From an uncultured Eubacteriales bacterium (lineage in GTDB: Bacteria; Bacillota; Clostridia; Christensenellales; CAG-314): DNA of 64,000 bases. A program made the translations under genes and the position numbers. This document shows positions 52,766-61,502 of this stretch, in pieces. Within the stretch, counting starts at the first letter, position 1, and every line of letters starts with the position of its first letter. Under the pieces are notes generated by a model, which saw only the letters and a list, made by a program, of their open reading frames with translations, was not told the origin of the DNA and made no database searches. The stretch covers positions 1 to 64,000 of the forward strand of contig CARAIG010000079.1 in assembly GCA_948938605.1 (NCBI GenBank). The letters are read 5' to 3'.

Positions 52766-55700
52766 TTATTCCGCAGTTGTTTGCGGTTCGCTCTTTTCCT
52801 TTTTAACGTTTACTACGTAGCTGAGATTTGCTATATTAAGCAACATATCGGCTAAAACGTCCTTTTTAATGTTGATACGTTCTTCAAATACTATCCAACG
52901 TCCGTCCGATTCGTCGCTGTGCGGCAAACTCAACAGCAAACTTACATAAGTGGCCGTTTTTACGTCTTGCGGCAAATCGTCGTAGTTTAATATTTCGTCG
53001 TCGTGCTTTACCACCACTTTGCGGTCGCTTTCGATAAGCGTGTAACCGCCTTCCACAAATGCGTTAAGGTACTGCGTGGCAACCGTTAAAGTTGCGTTGA
53101 TTTTGTCGCGGATAAGCAATCCTATCAAATCGTTGTGATCGATTGTAGCGCGCAAGTTGGTCAACGTCCTTGCTTCGGCTGCGGCGGCAGTTACCTTCAT
53201 ACGGGCTGTGCTTGCCGCAACGTAGTTATCCAGTTGAAGTTTGCGTTCCTGCTGCAATTCGTCTTGACGTCTGCGCAATACCGCAAGTTCGTTTTCCTTT
53301 GCAACGATTTCATCGCTAGACACATTTTCGACAGGACGGCTTTGCAGTAAATTGTACAAATTGTCGATTTTTTCCGCAAGCAAAGTGCGGGTAGAATCGT
53401 ATTCGTTTACCGCCTTGCGCAAGTCTTCGACATTGCCTTCCAAATCTTCTGCCGTTACCTTGTCTATATCCAACCCTTTAAGGTTAAACTCAAATTGCAG
53501 TTCTTGGTGCAATTCGGCGTATTCGCCCACCTTACTTTCGTACAGCCATTGAGACTTTTCCATTTCAAGGCGCTTTTGGAAAACGGCTTTTTCCGTTTCC
53601 GCCTTGGAATCAAGCAACATTTGACGTTCGCTTTCCACATCGCCCAAGTCGTACTTGAAGTTAGCAAGCGCTTGTTCGATATCGTCGCTGCCTGCGTATT
53701 TCTTGGCTTTGTCGTTAGATTCGGCAATCTGCTTTTCGTTAACTTGAATAGTCTTGGATATTTCCATTATTTCGCCGCGTACGTCGTCCAACTTGGATTC
53801 GATACTTTCAAGCTGACGGGAAACCGCCTTGTACTGCTCATAGCTTGCCGACAAGCGTTCGCCTATGTCGTTAAGTTCTTCCTTAACTTTATCGTTGGTG
53901 CTAACTAACGAATCAACCGACATATGCTCGCTGTCAAGCTGCTGCTGCGTTTCCTTTAAATATTTAAGGCGCGATTTCAATGCGGATATTTTGGCGCGCA
54001 GTCCTTCGGTTGCGCGTTTAAGTTCGGTCAATTCCGCTTCGCTGCGCACTGCGTCTTGCTGTACGTCCAACAAGTATTTTGTTCCGCCGTTTTCGCTGTT
54101 TAACGCTTTTAAGTAGTTAAATACCGTTTCGTTGCTGTTTTGCGAAAGTATTTCGTTATAACGATTATTTATGTTATTCTTTTCGGTTCTAAGCGTTGCC
54201 ATTTCCGCTTGGTTTATTTCGAAATGACGCTTGATTTCCTTTAACGAGCCTTCTAATTGATACGAACGTTGCAGCAGCAATTCCCTGTCCATAGCGCGGT
54301 CGGTCAGTTCCTGTTCCAGCGCTTCGATTTCCTGATCGTGGAAATTTGCAGTAACAGCAAATACGCCCGACGCGTCGTCGCTGAATACCTTTTGACTGTT
54401 AATGAATACTTCGCGCTTAAATTCTTCCTGTTTGCGGAGCATTGTCTTGTTATATTCCGCTTCCAACTTTATTTTAGACTGGTCGACTTGGGAAAGCCTG
54501 TACTTGTAGTCTTCCAAGGCGCGTTCCAAATTGCGTTGCTTTTCCTGCAAGGATTGGTTGATTGTTTCGAGTTTGGAATACTTAGCGTCCAAAACTTGCA
54601 ATATAGTATCCTTTGCTTTTAACGGAGTTACCGCAATGTCTATTTCCGCAACCGAGCGGAAACGCTTCATTTGCATAACCAAATTGCTTTCGCGTTCGGC
54701 AATTTGACTTTCCTTTACCGCTACTTCGCTTTGTAATTTTTCTATTTGCGATTCCACTTCGTCGATTTTTACGTCAACGCGGACTGTTTCCAACAATTCG
54801 CCAACCGATTTGGCAGGCACGTCAAACGCATCCAAACTTGTTTTAACGTCGCCTATGGACTTTTCAAGCTCGTCCATTTTGTTGGTATACATTACTTTTT
54901 CGGCGGACAAACGTTGTTGCTTTTCGTTAAGTTCCAACAGCTGTTCGTTAAGTTGTTTGTTCTTTTCGTACAATGCCGAAACGTAAGCAAGTTCGTTATT
55001 GATGGATTCGACGCGGGTACGCTTGTCCTGCGACAAAGCGTATTGACGGTTTTTATCCTCTAACTGCTGATTAATGCTGGCAAGTTCCTTTTCCTGCCAT
55101 TCCAATTCGCTGGTAATTGCATAACGCTTTTTTTCGTATTCGGCGCGTTGTTCTTCGACGGAATGCAATGTCTTAACTTTGGGAATAAGAATTTCAATAT
55201 CGTCGCGCAATTTTACTTTTTGACGGGCTTGCTCGATTTCGTCCTGACGGGAAGTAAGCAAATTGTATTTTTGCTGTGTGTTTTCGAGATCGCGCGCTAT
55301 GTCGTCGCGCAATCCGTTTGCTGCAAGACGGGCTTTTAAGTCGCTAAGCTCGGTAGTAGCCAAAGTAATGCTTTTAAACACTTCGTTGAGTTCGGCGTTT
55401 ACTTCGTCCAACCTTTCGGGCGATACGGACAGTTTAGCGTCGGGACTTTCGGCATATGTTTTGACTTTTTGCAACGCCTTTTCCCTTAACGCGCGCGCTT
55501 CTTCGCTGCTGCGCAGTACGCTTGCCTGAACGTCGGCGAGCATTCTAAGTTCGTCAAACATCATCAAATTGCCGGCAAAATTGTCGACGGCAATATTGTT
55601 GACATAGTCGATTTTTAACATATCGTCCAATTTTTCGTGGATAATTTCTTCCACGTAACTGAGCGCGCGGGTACGGGCGACCACTTTCCATTGGTCGTCT

Positions 55701-55960
55701 TCCATCTTTTTAAGAACGGTACGCGTCGTTTCGTCGTCGTTGTGAAGGCGGCTTAACGAATACTTTTCCGAACCTACAAAAAATTCCACTTCGACGTCCA
55801 TTACGCAATCGACTTCTTCCTTAAAACAGAACTCGATATAGTTGTTGAGTTTTCCGCCGTTGGTGGTTGCGAGTTTTTTGCCCTCGTCCGCAGTGCCGAA
55901 TGTAAAAATGCGCTTTTCGTTATTACGATTGTCCAAAGCAATAACTTTGCTTATTCTCAT
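52766..55960 (-). CDS. Giant coiled-coil SMC/SbcC-like protein without a visible Walker A
   Basis: A 1064-residue protein. Residues 1-160 resemble the N-terminal head of SMC/Rad50-type ATPases (RISKVIALDNRNNEKRIFTFG, later NLMMFDELRMLADV), and about 170-900 form long coiled coils with a break near the middle (hinge-like). The C-terminal head has NYDDLPQDVKTATYVSLLLSLPHSDESDGRWIVFEERI, where SMC proteins have signature and Walker B. A P-loop is missing: around residue 25-40 there is only TADEGKKLATTNGGKLN, and the catalytic Glu cannot be identified. It may bind DNA structurally or as a partner. The ATG with AAGGGG 6 bases upstream defines the start. Divergent from the DnaD-DnaC loader pair. 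Confidence 0.75.
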   Translation of the reverse strand: MRISKVIALDNRNNEKRIFTFGTADEGKKLATTNGGKLNNYIEFCFKEEVDCVMDVEVEFFVGSEKYSLSRLHNDDETTRTVLKKMEDDQWKVVARTRALSYVEEIIHEKLDDMLKIDYVNNIAVDNFAGNLMMFDELRMLADVQASVLRSSEEARALREKALQKVKTYAESPDAKLSVSPERLDEVNAELNEVFKSITLATTELSDLKARLAANGLRDDIARDLENTQQKYNLLTSRQDEIEQARQKVKLRDDIEILIPKVKTLHSVEEQRAEYEKKRYAITSELEWQEKELASINQQLEDKNRQYALSQDKRTRVESINNELAYVSALYEKNKQLNEQLLELNEKQQRLSAEKVMYTNKMDELEKSIGDVKTSLDAFDVPAKSVGELLETVRVDVKIDEVESQIEKLQSEVAVKESQIAERESNLVMQMKRFRSVAEIDIAVTPLKAKDTILQVLDAKYSKLETINQSLQEKQRNLERALEDYKYRLSQVDQSKIKLEAEYNKTMLRKQEEFKREVFINSQKVFSDDASGVFAVTANFHDQEIEALEQELTDRAMDRELLLQRSYQLEGSLKEIKRHFEINQAEMATLRTEKNNINNRYNEILSQNSNETVFNYLKALNSENGGTKYLLDVQQDAVRSEAELTELKRATEGLRAKISALKSRLKYLKETQQQLDSEHMSVDSLVSTNDKVKEELNDIGERLSASYEQYKAVSRQLESIESKLDDVRGEIMEISKTIQVNEKQIAESNDKAKKYAGSDDIEQALANFKYDLGDVESERQMLLDSKAETEKAVFQKRLEMEKSQWLYESKVGEYAELHQELQFEFNLKGLDIDKVTAEDLEGNVEDLRKAVNEYDSTRTLLAEKIDNLYNLLQSRPVENVSSDEIVAKENELAVLRRRQDELQQERKLQLDNYVAASTARMKVTAAAAEARTLTNLRATIDHNDLIGLLIRDKINATLTVATQYLNAFVEGGYTLIESDRKVVVKHDDEILNYDDLPQDVKTATYVSLLLSLPHSDESDGRWIVFEERINIKKDVLADMLLNIANLSYVVNVKKEKSEPQTTAE

Positions 55961-56142
55961 AAGATACCCCTTATAATTTAAGTAAACTTTGCAATTTTGT
56001 TGATTAGACAGTTTTTTTGTGTTAGAATAAAATAACAAGTTAACAAAAAAGGCATAAAACGGGTATTTTATTCTACATCTACTTATCATTATACTCTATT
56101 ACGCCAAAATAATCAATACTTTAACGACAAAAGAGGTAATTT

Positions 56143-57594
56143 ATGGCATTTTGCGACAAGGAAAAACAACTTGTCACCGACGGTTATACCGTAATAGACA
56201 ACAAGTTTTTTTTAAACTATCTTCCCGACGCACCCGAAAAGTGCGTTGCGGTATATCTTTTGGGGCTTGCCTTGTCTAACAGTTTAGGCGACGACAACAG
56301 CATTGACGCTATCGCGCAAAAACTGGGCATTACGCCGGACGACGTATTGACGGCGTACCAGTACTGGGACGAATTGGGGCTTGTAACCATTTCGTACGAC
56401 GCTCCCCAACACGTAACTTACCGCGCTCTTAAAGACGGAACAAACGCTTTGCGCAAAATAAGCCCTTCCAAATACAAAAAGTTTTCGCAGCAGCTTCAAG
56501 ACTTGTTTGCGGGCGGACGCCAAATAAACACGTCGGAATACGACGCTTATTACCAATTTTTGGAAGACACCGCTTTCGAACAGGAAGCTTTGCTTGCCGT
56601 AATTAAGTATTGCATCGAATTAAAAGGTAAATCGATAGGTTACCAATACATACTTACCGTTGCGCGTAACGAAATGCGTAAAGGAGCAACAACGCTTGCG
56701 GTAGTATCGGAACACCTTAACTGTCAGCAAAAGTACGATGAGGACTTAAAACTGGTATTTAAACAATTAGGCTCAAACCGTAAATTCGAGCACGCAGATC
56801 GCGAAATGTATGACAAATGGGTGCGCGAATTGGGCTTTACGCAAGACGTAATAGTCAACGTTGCCAAAAACTGCAAAAACGGCGGAATGGCAAAACTGGA
56901 CAGTATGCTGTGCGAATATTACAAACGCGGCGCAATGTCCGTTAAGGAAATAGACGACTACACTGCCGAAAAAACACGTCTATATGACCTTGCCAAAAAC
57001 ATAAACAAAACAATCGGCGTATATTACCAAAACGTCGAAAGTATAATTGACGAATATTTAGCAGGTTGGCTTAACAAAGGTTTTGAAGACGAAACTTTGC
57101 TGGAAATTGCAAAATACTGCTTTAAAAGCGGAGTACGTACCCTTGCTGGACTTGCCGACATAGTGGACAAACTGTACAAAAACGGCATAACCACGTCACA
57201 AGCGTTGCGCGCGTACATTTCCGCAATAGCACAGCAGGACGAACTTATAAAAGGCATTCTTACAAAATGCGGACTTGCGCGTAAAGTTACGGCAAACGAC
57301 AGACTGCTTTACAAAACTTGGACGCAAATATGGAATTTACCATATGAAGTAATTTTGTTCGCTTCGGAAAAAACCACCGGCGCAAACAACCCCGTAGCGT
57401 ATTTAAACAGGATATTATCCGACTACAAACAAGCAGGCGTTGCAACGGTAGAACAAGCCAAAGCGCACAAAAACATTGAAAACAAAACCACCGCTACAAA
57501 AGTGCTTATCGGCGGACGGGATATGGAAAGACGTCCTTACACCGACGACGAACTTAACGCATTGTTTACCGTATTGGACGAAACGGAGGACTGA
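56143..57594 (+). CDS. DnaD domain protein with four DnaB_2-like repeats
   Basis: A 483-residue replication initiation/restart protein of the DnaD/DnaB (Bacillota) type that helps load the replicative helicase. The N-terminus (1-120) is a winged helix of the DDBH1 type. Then four copies of the DnaB_2/DDBH2 helical module occur, at about residues 132-192, 220-272, 300-360 and 385-440, each with the YxxxW/YxxxLxxW type pattern (LYKTWTQIWNLP in the fourth). Classical DnaD has one and DnaB two, so four is unusual. The stop overlaps the ATG of the helicase loader (TGATG), showing coupling. GAGGTAA precedes the start. Divergent from the SMC-like gene. Confidence 0.88.
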   Translation: MAFCDKEKQLVTDGYTVIDNKFFLNYLPDAPEKCVAVYLLGLALSNSLGDDNSIDAIAQKLGITPDDVLTAYQYWDELGLVTISYDAPQHVTYRALKDGTNALRKISPSKYKKFSQQLQDLFAGGRQINTSEYDAYYQFLEDTAFEQEALLAVIKYCIELKGKSIGYQYILTVARNEMRKGATTLAVVSEHLNCQQKYDEDLKLVFKQLGSNRKFEHADREMYDKWVRELGFTQDVIVNVAKNCKNGGMAKLDSMLCEYYKRGAMSVKEIDDYTAEKTRLYDLAKNINKTIGVYYQNVESIIDEYLAGWLNKGFEDETLLEIAKYCFKSGVRTLAGLADIVDKLYKNGITTSQALRAYISAIAQQDELIKGILTKCGLARKVTANDRLLYKTWTQIWNLPYEVILFASEKTTGANNPVAYLNRILSDYKQAGVATVEQAKAHKNIENKTTATKVLIGGRDMERRPYTDDELNALFTVLDETED

Positions 57595-58469
57595 TGAACC
57601 GACTACAACTGATAAAAAACGCTCAACGCATTATTGACGAGCGCCGTTTTAAAGCGGAAGAACAACGCGACATTACGCTTCAAACATTGCGTCAATACGA
57701 CGAATTCAAGCTTTGCGAAAAAAATTTACGCAAAGCGCAAATTGACTGCGACAGCGCAAAAACAGCGCAATTCAAAGCGCAACTCAAACAAATACTTAAA
57801 CAACGCAATCTTACCGAACAAGATATTCAACCCCGCTACCGCTGTCCGCATTGCAACGATACAGGTTACATAGACGGAACAATTTGCAGTTGCTTGCAAC
57901 AGGAAATTTGCAAGTTGATTACTGCCGAAAGCAACGTTATTAACAACGGATTTACGTTTGCCAATTCTACCGAAACGAACAAACACAACATTGCCGTTTA
58001 CAACAAGGTTAAGCAAATGTGCGACAAAATGCAAGGCAACCTACTGCTTGTAGGCAATACCGGTTCGGGCAAAACGTACCTTATTACCGCTTGCGTAAAC
58101 AGCGCAATAGCCCACAACCGCAGTGTGCTGTTTACTACCGCTTATACGTTAAACTCTATGTGTTTGGACGCGCATTTATCCGACCACCGCACAAGTCAAT
58201 CCATACTGGATACCTTAATCGATGTAGACGTATTGGCAATTGACGACTTAGGCACCGAAATCAACTACAAAAACGTAACCGCCGAATATCTGTTTGCAAT
58301 AATCAATGAACGTATAGCCCGCCGCAAACAGACCTTTATTTCGACAAATTTAACGCTTGCCGATTTGCGCGACCGCTACGACGAAAGGTTGTTTTCGCGG
58401 CTTGTAGACGCAAACATAACTACGGTTGCCCAACTGCAAGGGGCAGACAAACGGTTAAAAAACAAGTAA
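57594..58469 (+). CDS. DnaC/DnaI-type helicase loader ATPase with zinc-binding motif
   Basis: A 291-residue AAA+ loader. The N-terminal helical part contains a zinc-binding motif CPHCNDTGYIDGTICSC, typical of DnaI. The ATPase follows with Walker A LLVGNTGSGKT (about residue 152), Walker B LAIDDLG and sensor 1 STN (FISTNLT), with the Arg finger region RLFSRL. Partners with the DnaD protein immediately upstream to load the DnaB/DnaC-type replicative helicase onto DNA. Translationally coupled through the TGATG overlap. Last gene in the unit, followed by a terminator. Confidence 0.92.
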   Translation: MNRLQLIKNAQRIIDERRFKAEEQRDITLQTLRQYDEFKLCEKNLRKAQIDCDSAKTAQFKAQLKQILKQRNLTEQDIQPRYRCPHCNDTGYIDGTICSCLQQEICKLITAESNVINNGFTFANSTETNKHNIAVYNKVKQMCDKMQGNLLLVGNTGSGKTYLITACVNSAIAHNRSVLFTTAYTLNSMCLDAHLSDHRTSQSILDTLIDVDVLAIDDLGTEINYKNVTAEYLFAIINERIARRKQTFISTNLTLADLRDRYDERLFSRLVDANITTVAQLQGADKRLKNK

Positions 58470-58478
58470 TATATTAGA

Positions 58479-58505
58479 CGACGGAAAACAATTTCCGTCG
58501 TTTTT
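58479..58505 (+). terminator. Intrinsic terminator of the DnaD-DnaC unit
   Basis: CGACGGAAA pairs with TTTCCGTCG over a 4-base loop and five T follow. Confidence 0.92.
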
Positions 58506-58628
58506 ATTTTTTATAAAATTACCTATTGAAAACATTATAAGGTCGGTTAAACTATAACGCTAATATTTGTCAATTAATTAAACATAATAAAAATGTATAG
58601 ATATTTGCAATATTTTTGTCAATGCCTA

Positions 58629-58657
58629 TTGAAATAATATTTTAAATGTGATACAAT
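58629..58657 (+). promoter_or_regulatory. Promoter of the MgtC gene
   Basis: TTGAAA and TACAAT with a 17-base spacer. The transcript would start near 58664 and carry a 66-base leader with a terminator-like hairpin. Confidence 0.75.
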
Positions 58658-58685
58658 GTACAATCATTAAATAAATTTACAATTT

Positions 58686-58719
58686 GTGGTGTCGTTTTTA
58701 AGCCGACACACATTTTTTT
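58686..58719 (+). promoter_or_regulatory. Terminator-like hairpin in the mgtC leader
   Basis: GTGTCG pairs with CGACAC, extended by TGT/ACA around a bulge, followed by TTTTTTT. The ribosome binding site GAGG begins right after the T run. A terminator placed between promoter and start codon suggests attenuation; an antiterminator fold was not evident by eye. Confidence 0.6.
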
Positions 58720-58729
58720 GAGGTAACAA

Positions 58730-59431
58730 ATGAACTGGCTTTTGGCTTTTGCCGACAACGGCTTTAACTTTTTTGAAGGCTTTGATTGGCGAACGGAATT
58801 GGTATATCTGTTTAGAATAGTCCTTGCAGGAATATTAGGTTTTTTAATAGGCGTAGAACGCTCGCACAGACAAAAAGAAGCGGGTATGGGTACGCACTTT
58901 ACGGTAGGACTTGCTTCGGCGCTGTTTACAGTAATATCCCTAAAAATAGGCGAAATTGCAAACGGCGACGGCGCACGCGTTGCGGCGCAAGTAGTAACAG
59001 GCATCGGTTTTTTAGGAGCAGGCATTATATTCTTCCGCCGCGAAAACTTACACGGACTTACCACCGCCGCTATTATTTGGTCGACGTCTGCAATAGGTAT
59101 GGCTTGCGGAGCGGGAATGTACATTGTTTCGGTAAGCGGAACTGCGTTGATTATAGTCTTGCAATTAATACTACACACTGCCCCGTTTAAACGTCACGGT
59201 CAACGTTTGTTGCTTGTACGTTTTTACCATTCGGACGAATTTCAAAAGACATTGCAGTTGTACTTCGGCATTACGCAATTCCACCGTTACAAAGTAACGC
59301 GTACAGCCGACGGCAAACTACAAGTAGACGCGGTTATCCGTCCCAATCAAAATTACCACGCCGAAAAGATAAACAACTTTATCGAAAATAACGACGCAAT
59401 GATTTCTATCGAACGCTTGGAAGACTTGTAA
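58730..59431 (+). CDS. mgtC: MgtC/SapB family membrane protein
   Basis: A 233-residue MgtC-like protein with four to five membrane segments in its first 150 residues (RIVLAGILGFLIGVERSHRQKEAGMGTHFTVGLASALFTV, GIGFLGAGIIFF, LTTAAIIWSTSAIGMACGAGMY), the characteristic residues being ERS and GLTTAA, and a C-terminal ACT-like cytosolic domain (about 165-230). Such proteins help survival at low magnesium or in macrophages; in Gram-positive commensals the role is not clear. GAGG 6 bases upstream. A hairpin in the leader may control it. Single gene. Confidence 0.9.
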   Translation: MNWLLAFADNGFNFFEGFDWRTELVYLFRIVLAGILGFLIGVERSHRQKEAGMGTHFTVGLASALFTVISLKIGEIANGDGARVAAQVVTGIGFLGAGIIFFRRENLHGLTTAAIIWSTSAIGMACGAGMYIVSVSGTALIIVLQLILHTAPFKRHGQRLLLVRFYHSDEFQKTLQLYFGITQFHRYKVTRTADGKLQVDAVIRPNQNYHAEKINNFIENNDAMISIERLEDL

Positions 59432-59455
59432 AAATATTTTTAGTCAACTAACTGT

Positions 59456-59494
59456 AAAAAGTCCTTTTCGCAGACAAACGAAAAGGACTTTTTT
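59456..59494 (+). terminator. Intrinsic terminator of mgtC
   Basis: AAAAAGTCCTTTTCG and CGAAAAGGACTTTTT form a perfect stem over a short loop, followed by T on both strands. Confidence 0.9.
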
Positions 59495-59685
59495 ACAACC
59501 AATATTTTTATATTTAATAATATGTCTGCTTTTTCTGCTTTTTTCAATTCTTTGTTAACGTAATCCAAAAAAATACACAACTGTTAAAAGCATTAAACTA
59601 AAATAGATATGTCGCAAAGCCGTATAAGACAAGCGAACGCCCAGTTAGATGTAATTTAGCGAAGCGCGAAACACAGCAGGATATG

Positions 59686-59714
59686 TAGCCGAGCAATCGC
59701 AGATTGCGAACGCC
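59686..59714 (-). repeat. Dispersed hairpin repeat, copy B
   Basis: Same flanks as copy A at 8007-8037 on the other strand, with hairpin GCAATC-TGC-GATTGC. One pair fewer and both arms changed together compared with copy A, so the hairpin is what is conserved. Confidence 0.6.
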
Positions 59715-59721
59715 CCGCTCC

Positions 59722-59759
59722 AAAAAAGAACGCCCTACTTTACTAGGACGTTCTTTTTT
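59722..59759 (-). terminator. Terminator once belonging to the tRNA-Thr gene
   Basis: Just after the 3' end of the tRNA fragment, AAAAAAGAACG pairs with CGTTCTTTTTT on the minus strand. It ends the transcript of a tRNA that is now truncated. Confidence 0.75.
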
Positions 59760-59810
59760 GGAGCTGATGACGGGGCTCGGACCCGTGACCTCCGCCTTAC
59801 CAAGGACGTG
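59759..59810 (-). tRNA. 3' fragment of tRNA-Thr(GGT), integration boundary (att)
   Basis: Read on the minus strand, the anticodon loop TTGGTAA, GGCGGAGGTC, T arm ACGGG-TCCGAGC-CCCGT, acceptor strand CATCAGC, T and CCA follow in order. The 5' half (acceptor strand GCTGATG, D arm) is missing; the sequence diverges just before the anticodon stem. The T loop reads TCCGAGC instead of TTCGAGC, so the fragment has begun to change. It marks the left end of the integrated element; the intact tRNA should be at the right end, outside the window, on the minus strand. Confidence 0.85.
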
Positions 59811-59910
59811 TCAAATTTCAATGGGAAGTGGTCTATCAACAAAAGCACAATATATAGTGGTAGATGGCGGTTAAATATAAGCAAATATAGCGGTTTTTGT
59901 GCGGTCAATA

Positions 59911-59962
59911 AAAAATGGTAGTCAATGTTTTTCCGATTTGACTACCAATGACTACCATTTTT
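59911..59962. repeat. Repeats between the att site and the integrase
   Basis: Inverted 14-base arms AAAAATGGTAGTCA (59911-59924) and TGACTACCATTTTT (59949-59962) are perfect, and a direct repeat GACTACCA occurs at 59940 and 59950. The position near att suggests integrase arm-type sites. Confidence 0.55.
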
Positions 59963-60010
59963 GCGTTTTAGGCAGTTTTAGAACGGCTTAAAATGCCTTT
60001 ACCGTAAAAG

Positions 60011-60039
60011 AAAATCGACGGTTTCAAGCCGCCGATTTT
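60011..60039 (-). terminator. Intrinsic terminator of the integrase
   Basis: AAAATCGACGG pairs with CCGCCGATTTT with one mismatch and is followed by a TTTTC run on the minus strand, directly after the integrase stop codon. Confidence 0.75.
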
Positions 60040-60040
60040 T

Positions 60041-61261
60041 CTATTTCTTAAACTTATCTTCCAACTTGTCCGTCGCTTGTTTGAAGTAAGAACGATCAAC
60101 GCTGTTATAAGTTTTTATCGTCGTAGTTACGTCCTTATGTCCTAACAGTTGCTGTATGACTTTCGGATTTTCCTGCGCCTCGAACAACATACTCGAATAT
60201 GTGTGTCGTATCGAATGGAAGTGAATATTATATTTGTCTAATCCCGTCTTTTTCATTAACCGTTTGAACATTGATCGCGTTCCGTAATACGTCCGCAGTT
60301 CGCCGTCGTCGTTTGAGAATACCAAATCGTCGGGCGCGGTAAACGATATACCCGTCAAGGCTTGCCGTTTTTCTCGGTTTTCTTTCCACCGTAACAGCGA
60401 CTTTTTAAGCATAGCGGGCATAGGCACTTCCCGAACGCTGGCGCACGTTTTCGTATCAGATATAACGGTTTTACGTCCTATCACGTTAAAATCGGCGTCA
60501 AATTCGGGTATCTGGGTAATGGCGTTGTCAATCACTATAACGTCGTTGACGAAATCAAAGTCTTTCCATTTAATAGCAAGCACTTCGCCTATACGCATAC
60601 CGCCGAATAACTGTACCATACAAAGCGGCTCGAAAAACGGATGATTGCTTATAACCTCAAAGAACTGTTTGCGCACGTCGATAGGAATAGCCTTGTAATC
60701 GTCGTCTTTCTTTTCCTTATGCTCTTTTGTGGATTTGACTTTACATTCCGCTACGGGGTTGCTGTCAACAAACTTGCTCTTTTTCGCATAGGCAAAGAAT
60801 TGGTTTAGCGTAAACTTCACCTTGCGAACGGTGGCGAGCGCATAACCGGCAAACAACATTCTGTTCAAAAGCGACTGAATAATCGTATCGGTTATCTCGT
60901 CAAGTTTCATATTTCCTATTTCGGGGTAAATATGATTTTTTGCGTTAGACAGTATGCGCTCGAAAGTACGGGGGCTGACTTCCGCACGTTTGAAAGTAAT
61001 AATCCATTGGTGCATCAGAACTTGCAACGTGTCGTTTTTCACGGAAGCGTGTCCGCCTTTCAGTTTCGTACCGAGCAGCGTCGTCATTTTAACCGCAACT
61101 TCCGAGCGCGTTTTACCGTAAATAACCTTTCTTATACGTTTGCCGTCGTCATCATAACCGAGCGTAACGGAAGCCGCCCAGCGTTTTTCGTTTTCACGGT
61201 AGTAAATGCAACCTTCGTTATTGCCGCGCCGTGCCGTGTTTTTCTTTTTAGCGTTTGCCAT
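60041..61261 (-). CDS. Tyrosine-type site-specific integrase
   Basis: A 406-residue phage-type integrase. An N-terminal arm-binding domain (GCIYYRENEKRWAASVTLGYDDDGKRIRKVIYGKTRSEV, AP2-like) is followed by the SAM-like core-binding domain (about 70-170) and the catalytic domain. Catalytic residues are visible: Arg in GGMRIGEVLA, Lys in TKTCASVREVP, HSIRHTYSS (His-x-x-Arg), His in LLGHKDV and the nucleophile Tyr in IKTYNSV. The closest relatives by pattern are Tn916-type and ICE integrases of Bacillota. The ATG follows GGAG 9 bases upstream. It catalyses insertion at the tRNA-Thr. Confidence 0.95.
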   Translation of the reverse strand: MANAKKKNTARRGNNEGCIYYRENEKRWAASVTLGYDDDGKRIRKVIYGKTRSEVAVKMTTLLGTKLKGGHASVKNDTLQVLMHQWIITFKRAEVSPRTFERILSNAKNHIYPEIGNMKLDEITDTIIQSLLNRMLFAGYALATVRKVKFTLNQFFAYAKKSKFVDSNPVAECKVKSTKEHKEKKDDDYKAIPIDVRKQFFEVISNHPFFEPLCMVQLFGGMRIGEVLAIKWKDFDFVNDVIVIDNAITQIPEFDADFNVIGRKTVISDTKTCASVREVPMPAMLKKSLLRWKENREKRQALTGISFTAPDDLVFSNDDGELRTYYGTRSMFKRLMKKTGLDKYNIHFHSIRHTYSSMLFEAQENPKVIQQLLGHKDVTTTIKTYNSVDRSYFKQATDKLEDKFKK

Positions 61262-61502
61262 TGCCGTCAACTCCTTCGCAATATGCGCTCATCTGCCAAG
61301 TAACGAAAGCAACAATGCTGACGACCTGACGCTTGCCGACCTGTATAACCGGAAACGATCTGCTTTTCATCAAGGTGCGGACGTTATCGCGCCCCAAACC
61401 GGTCAATGTAACAATATCGTCGCAGTCCAAGAACGATTTACCGTATTCGGCGCTTATGCGTTTCGCTTCCGCTGCTATAATGCTCTCGACGTTGACGCTC
61501 AT
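61248..61502 (-). CDS. Excisionase-like helix-turn-helix protein
   Basis: An 84-residue protein with a winged-helix/MerR-like DNA-binding core DCDDIVTLTGLGRDNVRTLMKSRSFPVIQVGKR, typical of excisionase (HTH_17) proteins. I place the start at the ATG that overlaps the stop of the upstream gene by 4 bases (ATGA); the frame is open much further upstream without a further domain. Its stop overlaps the start of the integrase by 14 bases. Probable role: control of excision, working with the integrase. Confidence 0.75.
   Translation of the reverse strand: MSVNVESIIAAEAKRISAEYGKSFLDCDDIVTLTGLGRDNVRTLMKSRSFPVIQVGKRQVVSIVAFVTWQMSAYCEGVDGNGKR

Larger units (their letters stand above)
59432..60040. other. 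Intergenic and integration-boundary region
   Basis: From left to right it holds the mgtC terminator, a dispersed hairpin repeat, a tRNA terminator, a tRNA-Thr fragment, direct and inverted repeats near the integrase and the integrase terminator. No protein-coding gene is evident. Confidence 0.75.

Noticed and set aside
59759..59810. Complete tRNA gene
   Set aside because: Only the anticodon loop to CCA part is present; there is no D arm or 5' acceptor strand upstream.
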